64,000 nt of DNA from Bin87 sp963663945 (GCA_963663945.1 OY760687.1:2294001-2358000), one strand, 5' to 3'. Numbered from the stretch's first letter, positions 8,493-16,594 are shown. Numbers and translations: made by a program. Notes: a model not told the origin generated them from the sequence alone.

Positions 8493-9332
8493 TTACTCGC
8501 TGGCGGGTTCGGCGTTCAAAGCTGAGTGCGCCCGGTTGCGCCGGCCGGCCAGACGGGCAAGCAGCACGCCGACCTCGTACAACACGATCAGTGGACCGGC
8601 GACGATGGCCTGGTTCAACGGGTCGATGGTGGGCGTAATCGCCGCCGCCAACACAAAGGCGATGACCAGCCAAAACCGCCGGAAGCGCGCGAAGGTGCGG
8701 GCGTTCACCACCCCCAGGACGGCCAGCACGTACATGATCAGGGGCGTCTCGAAGGACAATCCGAGCCAGAACAGCAGACGGATCATGATATTCACGAGGT
8801 TGCTGATGCGGATGAGAGGATCCGCAACCTCGCTGCCGAACCCGATGAGGAAGCTGAGGGCCGGCGGGATCATCACGAAATAGCCGAACGCCATGCCGGC
8901 GACAAAAGCCAACAACGCGGCGGGCAGGAACGAAAAGAGAATTCTGCGCTCCCGGGGCGTCAATCCGGGGGCAACGAAGCGAATCGCGTTGTACAGGATC
9001 ACGGGTAAGGCCAGGACGAAACCGCCCACGAGGGAGAGCCGGACGGTGATGCTCAGAAACTCGGTGACCTCGGTGCGAACGGGTTTGAATCCACCCGTCT
9101 GTTCAGCTGAGGCGGCGGACTTGAACACACCGAGGTTGAAGTCCTGGTAAAAGCGGAGCGGGTTGACGCTGTCTGTGGTCGCGGCGTGCTGTGCGGGCCA
9201 CAACAGCACGCCGTAAATTTCCTGGTAGAAGTAGAAGCAGACCGCCGTGCCGACGAGCAGCGCCAACACGCAGACCAGCGCGCGGGAACGCAGTTCGCGG
9301 AAATGCTCCCGCAACGGCATCGACTGACTCAT
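8493..9332 (-). CDS. tatC: Twin-arginine translocase subunit TatC
   Basis: A 279-residue multispanning membrane protein. It starts with the TatC hallmark LREHFRELRSRAL and has about six hydrophobic helices, with the conserved ITPTIDPLNQ before the last helices. The first periplasmic loop (about residues 45-90) is longer than in E. coli TatC. TatC binds the twin-arginine signal peptide together with TatB. It follows the tatB-like gene by 11 bp on the same strand. Confidence 0.93.
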   Translation of the reverse strand: MSQSMPLREHFRELRSRALVCVLALLVGTAVCFYFYQEIYGVLLWPAQHAATTDSVNPLRFYQDFNLGVFKSAASAEQTGGFKPVRTEVTEFLSITVRLSLVGGFVLALPVILYNAIRFVAPGLTPRERRILFSFLPAALLAFVAGMAFGYFVMIPPALSFLIGFGSEVADPLIRISNLVNIMIRLLFWLGLSFETPLIMYVLAVLGVVNARTFARFRRFWLVIAFVLAAAITPTIDPLNQAIVAGPLIVLYEVGVLLARLAGRRNRAHSALNAEPASE

Positions 9333-9343
9333 TGGGAGAGGAT

Positions 9344-9655
9344 CTAGCGTTGGTCCGAAGGCTGCGCAGCGGTTGGGTTGTCGGCGTCGTCATTCTGGGC
9401 CGCCAGGTGAGGCGGCGCGGGCACCGGATCAGTGGGCGGTGACGGTTGGGGCGCTGGACTTGCGTTTTCGCTGGCCCGGCCGCCGCGCTCATCAAGCGAG
9501 GCGGCGTCCATGATTTCGGTGAAAGTTCGCCGGGCCTCGCGGGTCATGCGACCGATGGTGCGGGCCACCTCTACGGTCTTGCCGGGGCCGAGGGCGATGA
9601 GGGCCACGGTCAAAATGACCAGGAGCTCCATGGTGCCGATACCGAAGAAGTTCAC
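9344..9655 (-). CDS. TatB/TatA-like translocase subunit
   Basis: A 103-residue protein with one N-terminal helix (MNFFGIGTMELLVILTVALI), a Gly-Pro hinge (ALGPGK), an amphipathic helix (EVARTIGRMTREARRTFTEI) and a Pro-rich tail. The FGIGxxELLVIL start and long amphipathic segment suggest TatB, the partner of TatC in the signal-peptide receptor. It sits directly before tatC. With tatA facing the pair, the full Tat set is present here. Confidence 0.85.
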   Translation of the reverse strand: MNFFGIGTMELLVILTVALIALGPGKTVEVARTIGRMTREARRTFTEIMDAASLDERGGRASENASPAPQPSPPTDPVPAPPHLAAQNDDADNPTAAQPSDQR

Positions 9656-9674
9656 GGTAGCGTGTCCGCCGCGA

Positions 9675-11537
9675 TCAACAGGAGGCCGGGCGCAGCGCGC
9701 AGGGCACGGTGCATCCCGCGGGTACCGTCATGGAGGTGCCATCCGGCAGCACGCACCCCATCTCGGCCAGGGTGTCCACCACCCGGCATGCGGGCAGACC
9801 CATCACGTTGGAGTAGCAACCCGACAGCAGGGAGGCCGGCCTGAAGTCCGTATCCTGGATGGCGTATGCGCCGGCCTTGTCCATTGGAGTGCCGCTGGCG
9901 ATGGACTGCTCCATCTCCGCGTCCGTGAAGTCCCGCATCTGTACGTCGGCGGCGTTGGAGTCGGTAATGCAGCGGCCGGTGGCCGCGTCATAAACGGTGA
10001 AGCCAGTGATCACCTGATGCGTCGTGCCGCGCAGGCGGCGGAGCATGGAACGAGCCTCGGCGGCGTCCGCGGGTTTGGCGATGGACTCGCCATCGAGAAC
10101 CACCGTGCTGTCAGCGGCAACGTAGTATCCAGACTGCGGGGATTCGGTTTGGGCCACCGCCAGCGCTTTCTCCCGCGACAGCCGGCGCACCATCTGCTCG
10201 GGGGTTTCGCCGGGCTCCGGGTCTTCCGGTATTTCGGACGGCGCGACGCGGAAATCGATGCCCAGTCCGGACAGCAGTTCTCGGCGCCGGGGAGACGCGG
10301 ATGCAAGCACTATTTCCGCAGTAGCCGGTTTCGCCAGCAGGGTCACGACGCACTCCACGTGATGAGTTTGCGGGAACATGTCCACGGGTTGAACGGACTC
10401 AATTCGGTAGCCCCGGCTCAGTGTACGCAAATCCCGGGCCAGGGATTCTGGGTTGCATGACACATACGCGACGCGGTGGGGTCGCTGGGTCAGGAGAGCA
10501 TTGAGAACCGCCGGTTGACATCCGGAACGGGACGGGTCGAGGATCACCGCGTCGGGCGCGAGTTCCATGCCCGGAAGGACCTCTTCGACTTTGCCGGTAA
10601 CCAATTGAATGTTGGCGTGGCCGGACGCGTTGACCTCAGCATCGGCGATCGCCGCGGTAGATTCTTCAACGGCAATGACGAGGCGAGCCCAGGGAGCCAG
10701 CAGGACGGCGAAGGTTCCGACGCCGGCGTAGGCATCGACAACAACTTCTTCACCGGTCAGTTGCAGCGCGTCCTTGACCAACTCGGCCAATTGTGCTGCC
10801 TGCCACACGTTGACCTGGAAAAACGACGGTGACGCCACCTGGAACTCGTGGCCGGCTACGGATTCGCGATAAGTCTTCTGCCCGGTCTGGACCGAGACCT
10901 CAGAGCTCTTGAGCGTGGGCTGGACGAGGTAATCACCGGTGTCGGGGGAACATCGGATCGCCAGTTGCGACGTTTCAGCGCACCGCCCCTGCAGCTGGGC
11001 CAGGATGTCGTTGACGCCGTCGTGCATCAACATGCAACGATCGATGCGCACAAAACGGCGGCGCTCCCGATGAGTGAATCCAAGGTTGCCGCTCTCCCGC
11101 CAGATGTTGAACCGGGCGTGATTCCGGTAATGGAACCGGCGCGGTGACGCCAGTGTCGGGCGGACCTCCGGGTCGTGAAAATTTCCCACCCGCTCCAGGG
11201 CACCGCGCACAATGTCCGTTTTGACCGCCAGTTGCGCGTCATAGTCGACGTGCTGCCACTGGCATCCGGTGCATTGGCCGAAGTATTCGCAGGGCGGTTC
11301 CACCCGGAGTTGCGACGGGGTAATCACCCGAGTCACCTGGGCGGCGACGTACTTCCGGCGAACGGCGACGATTTCGGCCTCGACTCGCTCGCCGGGAATG
11401 CCTCCGAACACGAAAACGTCCGACCCGGCGTGGGAGGCCATGGCCTCTCCGAGACGACCCCACGCGTGTAGGTCCAGCTCAACGATATCGCCGCGCTGAA
11501 CTGGGACCGATTCGTTGACTGGTGCGGTCGAGGTCAC
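9675..11537 (-). CDS. Fused RNA uracil-C5 methyltransferase (RlmD/TrmA family) and Maf nucleotide pyrophosphatase
   Basis: About 620 residues from the GTG at 11537; the frame is open up to 11660, so a longer form with ATG starts at 11576 or 11660 is possible. The first part has a TRAM-like start (RGDIVELDLHAWG), an iron-sulfur cysteine cluster (CEYFGQCTGC), the SAM site DAYAGVGTFAVLL and the nucleophile motif YVSCNPESLARDL, as in enzymes making 5-methyluridine in rRNA or tRNA. From about residue 408 a complete Maf domain begins: LASASPRRRELLS, then KALAVA, VAADSTVVLDG and SGTPMDKAGAYAIQD. Maf proteins hydrolyse non-canonical or modified nucleoside triphosphates. No stop or frame change separates the two parts. 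The fusion is unusual and gives one protein two nucleotide-related roles. Confidence 0.85.
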   Translation of the reverse strand: MTSTAPVNESVPVQRGDIVELDLHAWGRLGEAMASHAGSDVFVFGGIPGERVEAEIVAVRRKYVAAQVTRVITPSQLRVEPPCEYFGQCTGCQWQHVDYDAQLAVKTDIVRGALERVGNFHDPEVRPTLASPRRFHYRNHARFNIWRESGNLGFTHRERRRFVRIDRCMLMHDGVNDILAQLQGRCAETSQLAIRCSPDTGDYLVQPTLKSSEVSVQTGQKTYRESVAGHEFQVASPSFFQVNVWQAAQLAELVKDALQLTGEEVVVDAYAGVGTFAVLLAPWARLVIAVEESTAAIADAEVNASGHANIQLVTGKVEEVLPGMELAPDAVILDPSRSGCQPAVLNALLTQRPHRVAYVSCNPESLARDLRTLSRGYRIESVQPVDMFPQTHHVECVVTLLAKPATAEIVLASASPRRRELLSGLGIDFRVAPSEIPEDPEPGETPEQMVRRLSREKALAVAQTESPQSGYYVAADSTVVLDGESIAKPADAAEARSMLRRLRGTTHQVITGFTVYDAATGRCITDSNAADVQMRDFTDAEMEQSIASGTPMDKAGAYAIQDTDFRPASLLSGCYSNVMGLPACRVVDTLAEMGCVLPDGTSMTVPAGCTVPCALRPASC

Positions 11538-11717
11538 GGGAAATATACTAACATTTATCAGGGCCGCGGGGCCCATCCAGCCTGCACGCCAAAGGTAGCC
11601 GCTGATCGCGGCGCCGCGCGTACCCGCCCGATTGCATGCTGTGTTGATGCACATCTCCATACCGCCGAACGGGTCGGGCTCAGAGCGCGGGCAGGTCTTC
11701 GGCGGAACCGAGTTCGG

Positions 11718-11744
11718 TTGACCACCCCAGAGGCGGGGTATAAT
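11718..11744 (+). promoter_or_regulatory. Likely trxA promoter
   Basis: TTGACC (11718-11723) and TATAAT (11739-11744) are 15 bp apart, slightly short for a sigma70 promoter but with near-consensus boxes. They lie about 85 bp before the thioredoxin start. Confidence 0.55.
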
Positions 11745-11829
11745 ATTGCCGACATCCCGGCCGGCTAACGTGACGGCGGATGCTGCTTGCGGTTACGGCT
11801 ACATAGCGATTCAGTCTGGAGGAATTAGA

Positions 11830-12159
11830 ATGCCCGAACCAATCGAAGTGAACGGAGAAAACTGGCAAAGCATCGTGATGGACTCGGATCTGCCGGTAAT
11901 GGTGGACTTCTGGGCGGAATGGTGCGGGCCCTGCAAGATGATCGCTCCCGCCGTGCACGACCTGGCGCTGGAGTATGAAGGTAAGCTCAATGTGGCCAAG
12001 CTGGACGTGGACAACGCGGGGGACATCGCGACGCGGTACGGCATCCGCAGCATTCCGGCCCTGATTTTCTTCAAGAACGGACAGCCGGTCGACCAGGTAG
12101 TGGGCGCGCAGCCCAAGCCGGCACTGAAGCGCAAGATTGACGCGGTGCTGGAGAGCTAG
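11830..12159 (+). CDS. trxA: Thioredoxin
   Basis: A 109-residue thioredoxin starting at ATG 11830 with the ribosome site GGAGGA just upstream. The active site AEWCGPCKMIAP is at about residues 28-39, and the cis-Pro region reads YGIRSIPALIFF. It reduces protein disulfides and would be the natural acceptor for the ferredoxin-thioredoxin reductase encoded 4 kb to the left. An upstream extension of the frame to 11746 lacks thioredoxin similarity. The gene ends 12 bp before tRNA-Sec. Confidence 0.95.
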   Translation: MPEPIEVNGENWQSIVMDSDLPVMVDFWAEWCGPCKMIAPAVHDLALEYEGKLNVAKLDVDNAGDIATRYGIRSIPALIFFKNGQPVDQVVGAQPKPALKRKIDAVLES

Positions 12160-12171
12160 TCCGGCCAGTGT

Positions 12172-12268
12172 GGGAGTGGATGGGGCCCGGTGGCTCTTGC
12201 GGACTTCAAATCCGTTATGCCTCGTGACGAGCGGGGTAGGTGGGTTCGACTCCCTCGCACTCCCGCCA
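12172..12268 (+). tRNA. selC: tRNA-Sec (anticodon TCA), disrupted at its 3' end by element integration but restored
   Basis: A 97-base tRNA including CCA. The anticodon stem-loop CGGA-CTTCAAA-TCCG (12200-12214) places TCA at 12206-12208. The loop CTTCAAA, the long variable arm (12216-12236), GGTTCGACTCC in the T arm and the GCCA end all match bacterial tRNA-Sec, and the length exceeds ordinary tRNAs. The acceptor GGGAGTG pairs with CACTCCC; the eighth acceptor pair and one T-stem pair appear mismatched. Its last 16 bases are the left attachment repeat of the 10.4-kb element, so the 3' end comes from the element. It presumably decodes the TGA in the reductase at 7.6 kb. Confidence 0.92.
12253..12268 (+). 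repeat. Left attachment site (attL core)
   Basis: The sequence CCTCGCACTCCCGCCA is the acceptor and CCA end of tRNA-Sec and recurs exactly at 22692-22707. The integrase gene lies immediately inside, as usual for P4-type integrases using tRNA 3' ends. Confidence 0.88.
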
Positions 12269-12296
12269 ACATCTAACTGAAAACCCCTGAAAATCG

Positions 12297-12336
12297 GCCC
12301 GTTCCTACTCGATTTGAGTAGGGGCGGGCTATTTTT
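12297..12336 (+). terminator. Terminator after tRNA-Sec, element-borne copy
   Basis: A 14-bp stem GCCCGTTCCTACTC/GAGTAGGGGCGGGC with loop GATTT is followed by TATTTTT. A related hairpin follows attR at 22737. The left copy seems to come from the element and replaces the displaced chromosomal one. Confidence 0.8.
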
Positions 12337-12348
12337 ATGTCTGTACAC

Positions 12349-12377
12349 GTCCGGGGCTGTCTGCTAAAATCCGGGTG
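12349..12377 (+). promoter_or_regulatory. Putative promoter/operator of the integrase, shared with alpA
   Basis: This 29-base block matches the block before alpA (13605-13633) at 23 positions. Both read GTCCGGGGC, six or seven bases, TGCTA, two bases, then ATCCGGGT. The TGCTA-containing centre looks like an extended -10 (TGCTAAAAT here). The paired CCGGG motifs could bind a regulator controlling int and alpA together. Confidence 0.5.
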
Positions 12378-12381
12378 TCTT

Positions 12382-12419
12382 TGTACAAAACTAAATGTAC
12401 AAAAGGGAGTTGTACAAAA
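12382..12419. repeat. Three TGTACAAAA repeats before the integrase (possible arm-type sites)
   Basis: TGTACAAAA occurs at 12382-12390, 12396-12404 and 12411-12419, the last touching the integrase start codon. Two more copies lie just inside attR. The placement at both ends is what integrase arm-binding sites show; here they could also let integrase repress itself. Confidence 0.55.
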
Positions 12420-13594
12420 TGCCAGTGAAAGACAAACTGCTGACGGATCGGGCAATTCGGAACGCGAAACCCGGAACCCATAACGACGGCGACGGGCTGA
12501 CGCTCCGCGTCGGCAAGGGCGGCAAACGTTCCTGGGTGCTGCGCTACACCTGGGACGGGAAACCCGCCAATCTCGGATTGGGCGCCTATCCCAGCATCGG
12601 GCTGAAAGACGCCAGGGCGATGGCCGCAGACAAGCGAGCGCAGATTGCCGACGGCGTGAAACCGGAAGGCGCGAGGGCCGTCACCGCCGCCAAACGACCC
12701 GAACCCGCCGCGCCGACGTTCCGCGAAATCGCGGCGCAGGTAATCGAGTTTCGCCGGCCGAATTGGAGTAGCGAACGCCACGCAACCCAATGGACCGAAT
12801 CGCTGACGCTCCACGCCTACCCCGTCATTGGAGACACGCCCATAGCCGAAATCACCAGCGGCGACGTGCTAGCGATGCTGACACCGATCTGGAATGACAA
12901 GCCGGAGACCGCCACGCGGGTCAAACAGCGGGCGCAGGTGGTTTTCGACTTTGCCATTGCCGCCGGCCTACGCCACGACAACCCCGTTGCCGCCGTCGCG
13001 CGCGCCCTACCGCGCCGACCTCGGCTGAAAGAACATCATCCCGCCCTGCCTTATGCCGACGTGCCAGCGGCAGTCGCGGCGATCCGGCAGTCAACCGCCA
13101 ACCCGTCAACCCGCCTTGCACTCGAATTCGTGATCCTCACGGCGGCGCGGGCCGGTGAAGTCCGGGGCATGACGTGGTCGGAAATTGACGGCGACGTGTG
13201 GACCGTTCCGGCTACCCGTATGAAGATGCGGCAGGCGCATCGGGTTCCGCTATCCGGCGCCGCCCTTGACGTTCTGCGGCAGGCGCGAGATTCCAGCGAC
13301 GGCGACGGGTTGGTATTCCCCGGTAGCAAGGGCAACCCACTGAGCAATATGGCATTCACGATGCTGTTGCGCCGCCTGGACCTTGACTGCGTAACGCACG
13401 GGTTCCGCGCCAGTTTCCGATCATGGGCTATGGAGCAACCCGGCGTCGCGTGGGCCGTCTGTGAGCGCGCCCTGGCACACCGGATCGGCGGCGCGGAAGT
13501 CGAAGCCTACGCGCGGGGTGACCTATTCGAGCAACGGCGAATATTGATGACTGCATGGTCGGAATTCGTCGCAAACCAGCAAAAGGATGATTAG
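12419..13594 (+). CDS. int: P4-type tyrosine recombinase integrase
   Basis: A 391-residue integrase. The start is taken as ATG 12419 with GGGAG at 12405; the frame is open to 12395. The N-terminus is the DUF4102-like domain of P4 integrases (LTDRAIRNAKPG, LTLRVGKGGKRSWVLRY), followed by a core-binding domain and the catalytic domain. The catalytic residues are Arg 244 (TAARAGEVRG), His 327 and Arg 330 (HGFR), His 354 (LAHRIGG) and Tyr 364 (EAYARGD). The full set argues for an active enzyme. It would recombine attP with the tRNA-Sec 3' end. Confidence 0.95.
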   Translation: MPVKDKLLTDRAIRNAKPGTHNDGDGLTLRVGKGGKRSWVLRYTWDGKPANLGLGAYPSIGLKDARAMAADKRAQIADGVKPEGARAVTAAKRPEPAAPTFREIAAQVIEFRRPNWSSERHATQWTESLTLHAYPVIGDTPIAEITSGDVLAMLTPIWNDKPETATRVKQRAQVVFDFAIAAGLRHDNPVAAVARALPRRPRLKEHHPALPYADVPAAVAAIRQSTANPSTRLALEFVILTAARAGEVRGMTWSEIDGDVWTVPATRMKMRQAHRVPLSGAALDVLRQARDSSDGDGLVFPGSKGNPLSNMAFTMLLRRLDLDCVTHGFRASFRSWAMEQPGVAWAVCERALAHRIGGAEVEAYARGDLFEQRRILMTAWSEFVANQQKDD

Positions 13595-13604
13595 ACTTGT
13601 TTTC

Positions 13605-13633
13605 GTCCGGGGCGATTTGCTATCATCCGGGTA
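13605..13633 (+). promoter_or_regulatory. Putative promoter/operator of alpA, twin of the integrase block
   Basis: The sequence repeats the block at 12349-12377 with 23 of 29 matches. Here TGCTATCAT is the likely extended -10, and TTGTTT at 13598 a possible -35. It lies 24 bp before the alpA start and overlaps the integrase tail region. Confidence 0.5.
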
Positions 13634-13656
13634 GCCTAACGCCCTGGAGGGACGAA

Positions 13657-13857
13657 ATGATCCAAATGCTGCGAATGGAGGAAGTGATCGAGCGCACGGC
13701 GCTCAGCCGGAGTGTCATCTACGAAATGATGAATGCCGGCGAATTCCCTGCGGCCGTGAAAGTCGGGAGAAAAGCGGTCCGATGGCAGGCGGGCGAATTA
13801 GACGAATGGCTGGCGAACCGTCCCCGCGTCGGCGACGTGGCCCCGGCCGGCGCATAA
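13657..13857 (+). CDS. AlpA-family regulator / excisionase-like HTH protein
   Basis: A 66-residue protein starting at ATG 13657 behind GGAGG. It matches the AlpA/MerR-like winged helix pattern: MEEVIERTALSRSVIYEMM, GEFPAAVKVGRKAVRW and ELDEWLANR. AlpA proteins activate integrase or act as recombination directionality factors in P4-like islands. The gene is 62 bp after int and shares its upstream operator-like block. Confidence 0.9.
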   Translation: MIQMLRMEEVIERTALSRSVIYEMMNAGEFPAAVKVGRKAVRWQAGELDEWLANRPRVGDVAPAGA

Positions 13858-14160
13858 AAATGCCCCGCCTTGGTGATAGTGCACCAGCGGGGCAATGTCA
13901 CAGAGTAGCCTAACACCCTGACGACACCATGATGATACCCAGTGCTGCGCATAAGTGTCAAGCGAGATTGCGGGCAATTGTGCCCCCCCGTCCCTCGCGC
14001 GCGCTTAAGCGCCTGGGCGCGCGCTTTAAGCGCCCGTGCTTAAGCGTGCGCTTCCCCTCCCCCCTCCTACGGACAAGGCTTTTAAGAAGCCTTGTCCGTA
14101 GGGGAAGCGGGAAGGAAAGGAAAGGGCAGCAGCATGGTGGCGTCACTCCCTGGAGTGACC
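13858..14160. other. Intergenic control region with strong inverted repeats (possible origin, cos/pac or attenuator)
   Basis: No gene fits here. It contains: a hairpin TGCCCCGC ... GCGGGGCA (13861-13894); GTAGCCTAACACCCTG (13905-13920), a near copy of 13631-13646; three TTAAGCG-centred palindromes around 14001-14012, 14021-14033 and 14038-14047; and a perfect 16-bp-arm inverted repeat CTACGGACAAGGCTT.../...AAGCCTTGTCCGTAG at 14067-14101. This concentration is unlike the rest of the window and could be a replication or packaging site. Confidence 0.55.
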
Positions 14161-14613
14161 ATGATCGCCGAAACGTGCCGCGACTGCGGCAACCCGAAGA
14201 ATCACGTTTGGATACTGGACCGCAACTGGAACCGCACGCGGAAATTCCCAATTTGCCACCGCGATCTGCCGGACAATTCCGAGATTGTGGAAGAACCAGA
14301 CGCGCTCACGTTCCCCGAACCGGACGCTATGGACATTCGCGCTGACGTCGAACAGGTGCTAGCAGACCTGGATGTTGAACTCGTGGACGCCGACCTGTGC
14401 GTTGACTGCGGCCTGTATCCGCCGCAACCGGGTTACGATAGCGGACGCTGTATCGCCTGTGCCGCGTTTCCTGGCCGACAGCCGGGCATTTGCTCGGCTT
14501 GCAAGGAACCTATCACCAAGGCGCGCGAACCCAACAAATACGCTTGGTGCAAGCCGTGTATGCGACAGCGCCGGCGTGAGCGATCCCAGCGCAACACCGC
14601 GAACCGGAGGTAA
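14161..14613 (+). CDS. Cys-rich zinc-ribbon protein of the element
   Basis: A 150-residue protein. ATG 14161 with GGAG five bases upstream is preferred over ATG 14134. Cys pairs occur at CRDCG near the start and in the C-terminal half: CVDCG, CIAC, CSACK and CKPC, ending in a basic tail (RQRRRERSQR). An acidic stretch lies between. The paired CxxC knuckles suggest one or two zinc ribbons binding nucleic acid or protein. I do not recognise a named family. Its place before the terminase is where a small terminase would usually be. Confidence 0.65.
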   Translation: MIAETCRDCGNPKNHVWILDRNWNRTRKFPICHRDLPDNSEIVEEPDALTFPEPDAMDIRADVEQVLADLDVELVDADLCVDCGLYPPQPGYDSGRCIACAAFPGRQPGICSACKEPITKAREPNKYAWCKPCMRQRRRERSQRNTANRR

Positions 14614-14617
14614 CACC

Positions 14618-14842
14618 ATGCCGTGCTGCGATCACGGTTACGCCGTAGCCCACGCCGAACTGCGTGAGTGGACTCCAGACGCTCACGCCTGGGATTGCGA
14701 CTGCGAACCCTGCATATCCGCGCGGGCCGTCTTGCGCGCCGTCAAGTTGGCGGCGACGCTCAACCAGCTCGACGTTTCGATGCTCGAATACTTGGAACGC
14801 GCTACACGCTGGCGCGAAGTTGAGGACGACACCCATGCCTGA
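14618..14842 (+). CDS. Small Cys-rich hypothetical protein of the element
   Basis: A 74-residue protein starting at ATG 14618 after GGAGG, four bases after the previous gene ends. It begins MPCCDHGYAVAHAELREW and has CDCEPC, then a helical C-terminus. Cys/His spacing hints at a metal-binding N-terminal knob. No family recognised; the good ribosome site and tight spacing support it as real. Confidence 0.6.
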   Translation: MPCCDHGYAVAHAELREWTPDAHAWDCDCEPCISARAVLRAVKLAATLNQLDVSMLEYLERATRWREVEDDTHA

Positions 14843-15059
14843 AACTGCCACCAATCCCACGCCTGAGCCTACGCCTGAGCCCCGACGATGCGCCGGCGCG
14901 AACTGCCCGAATGCAGACGGTCCTTACGATTCTCCGTTGGTGCTCGCATCCGACGACAACCTGTACTGCGCTCACTGCGTACCGCAATCGCCGGACGTGC
15001 GGAACATCATCGGCGATGCGCTCGCGGAATTTGGCGACAGTTTGCCACGCAACTTCTGA
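14835..15059 (+). CDS. Small zinc-ribbon hypothetical protein of the element
   Basis: A 74-residue protein overlapping the previous gene by 8 bases. After a TPEPTPEP repeat it has RRCAGANCPNADGP and LYCAHC, a likely Cys4 zinc ribbon, then a short helix. Function unknown. It is the third small Cys-rich protein in a row before the terminase. Confidence 0.55.
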   Translation: MPETATNPTPEPTPEPRRCAGANCPNADGPYDSPLVLASDDNLYCAHCVPQSPDVRNIIGDALAEFGDSLPRNF

Positions 15060-15142
15060 CGCCGCCGTATGGGAACCCGCCGGAACTTCCGCCGGCGCCT
15101 GTAGGCCGTTGGGGTGCCCAGACCGTGTAAAAGGCTTTTATC

Positions 15143-16594
15143 TTGACCGCCTGGCCCACGCTGCTAGCGTTTCAAAAAAGGTTCATGCGGGCCGTCGCGG
15201 ACCCGTCGATAGACACCGTTTGTCTGAGCGGTCCGCGCGGGCTGGGAAAAACGTTTTTGGCCGGGATGCTGCTATCGCATGGGCTGACGCCGGGCGATCC
15301 GTTGCACCAGCCGGGCAAGGAATACATCTTGGGCGCGTCGAGTCTGGAACAAGCGCGGATGACCTATGCCTACGTTCGCAACGCGCTGGAACCGGAGGGC
15401 ACGTATCGCTGGATTGACAGTGCGACGCGGTTGGGCGCAACGCACCGGCCCAGCAACACGAAATTGCGGGCAATCAGCAGCAACGCGAAAACGGCGTTGG
15501 GCCTGGTGAACGTGCCGCTAGTCTGCCTTGACGAGCCGGGCGCGCTGGAAAACACGGGCGGCGCGGCGCTCGCTGACGCGCTATTCACGGCGCAAGGCAA
15601 GCCGGGGTCGAAACTCAAATTGGTGCTGATTGGCACGCTCGCGCCGCAAGGCATACCGGGCCATTGGTGGCACACGCTGATAAACCGCGGATCGGTGGGC
15701 AGCACGTGGGTTGAATGTTTCCAGGGGCGCGCGGATCGCTGGGATGATATGCGGGAGATCGTGCGGGTCAACCCGTTGGCACGGATAGATCCGGGGTTCC
15801 GGGCCAAGTTGCGCGAGGAACGCGACGCGGCGCGGTCGGATACCAGGTTGCGGGCGCGATTTTTGAGTTACCGATTGAACCTGCCGGCGGGCGACGAAAG
15901 CGAGATGCTGCTGACGGTTGACGACTGGCAACGGGCCATCGCTCGCGAACCGGGTGAACGTGTGGGCCGGCCGATCTTTGCGGTTGACTTGGGCGCGGGG
16001 CGGGCCTGGAGCGCGGCGGTTGCGATCTGGCAGTCTGGCGTAGTCGATTGCATCGCCGTCGCGCCCGGCCTGCCCGATCTGGCGGCGCAAGAAAAGCGAG
16101 ACAACGCGCCGGCGGGGCTGTACCGGCGATTGGCCCAGCAGGGCGCGCTAATGGTTGCGGACGGGTTGCGGGTTCAACCGCCGGCGATGTTGATGGACCT
16201 GGCGGCGTCGCGTTGGGGCGAACCGGAATTCATTCTGTGTGACCGGTTCCGCGTCAACGATCTTATGGACTGGAATGAAGGACACCGGATTCCGATCCTG
16301 CCGCGTGTCAGCCGGTGGTCGGAAAGCAGCAGCGACATTCGGGGAACTCGCAAGATCGTGAAGGACGGGCCGCTATCAGTCTGCCCGGACGCGCTGGGAT
16401 TGTTGACGGCGAGTCTGGCGATTGCCAAGGTTCAGAATGACGACGCGGGCAACGTGCGGCTGATAAAGCGGGGCGCGGGCAATTCCGCGCGGGATGACTG
16501 CGTTAGCGCCCTGGTGTTGGCCGGTGGCGCTTATGATCGGGCGCGTGGGCAATGGCAGTCGGAACCCGCCGAATACATCGGTATCGTAGATTGA
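15143..16594 (+). CDS. terL: Phage terminase large subunit
   Basis: A 483-residue DNA-packaging motor protein from TTG 15143 (a later ATG at 15185 is possible). Walker A is SGPRGLGKT at residues 29-37 and Walker B LVCLDEPGA follows at about 120. The C-terminal RNase-H-like nuclease has acidic residues in FAVDLGAGRAWS, ILCDRFRVND and RDDCVSALVLAGG. It would cut and pump DNA into the capsid. No small terminase is recognisable nearby. Its stop overlaps the HNH gene start in TTGA. Confidence 0.9.
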   Translation: MTAWPTLLAFQKRFMRAVADPSIDTVCLSGPRGLGKTFLAGMLLSHGLTPGDPLHQPGKEYILGASSLEQARMTYAYVRNALEPEGTYRWIDSATRLGATHRPSNTKLRAISSNAKTALGLVNVPLVCLDEPGALENTGGAALADALFTAQGKPGSKLKLVLIGTLAPQGIPGHWWHTLINRGSVGSTWVECFQGRADRWDDMREIVRVNPLARIDPGFRAKLREERDAARSDTRLRARFLSYRLNLPAGDESEMLLTVDDWQRAIAREPGERVGRPIFAVDLGAGRAWSAAVAIWQSGVVDCIAVAPGLPDLAAQEKRDNAPAGLYRRLAQQGALMVADGLRVQPPAMLMDLAASRWGEPEFILCDRFRVNDLMDWNEGHRIPILPRVSRWSESSSDIRGTRKIVKDGPLSVCPDALGLLTASLAIAKVQNDDAGNVRLIKRGAGNSARDDCVSALVLAGGAYDRARGQWQSEPAEYIGIVD

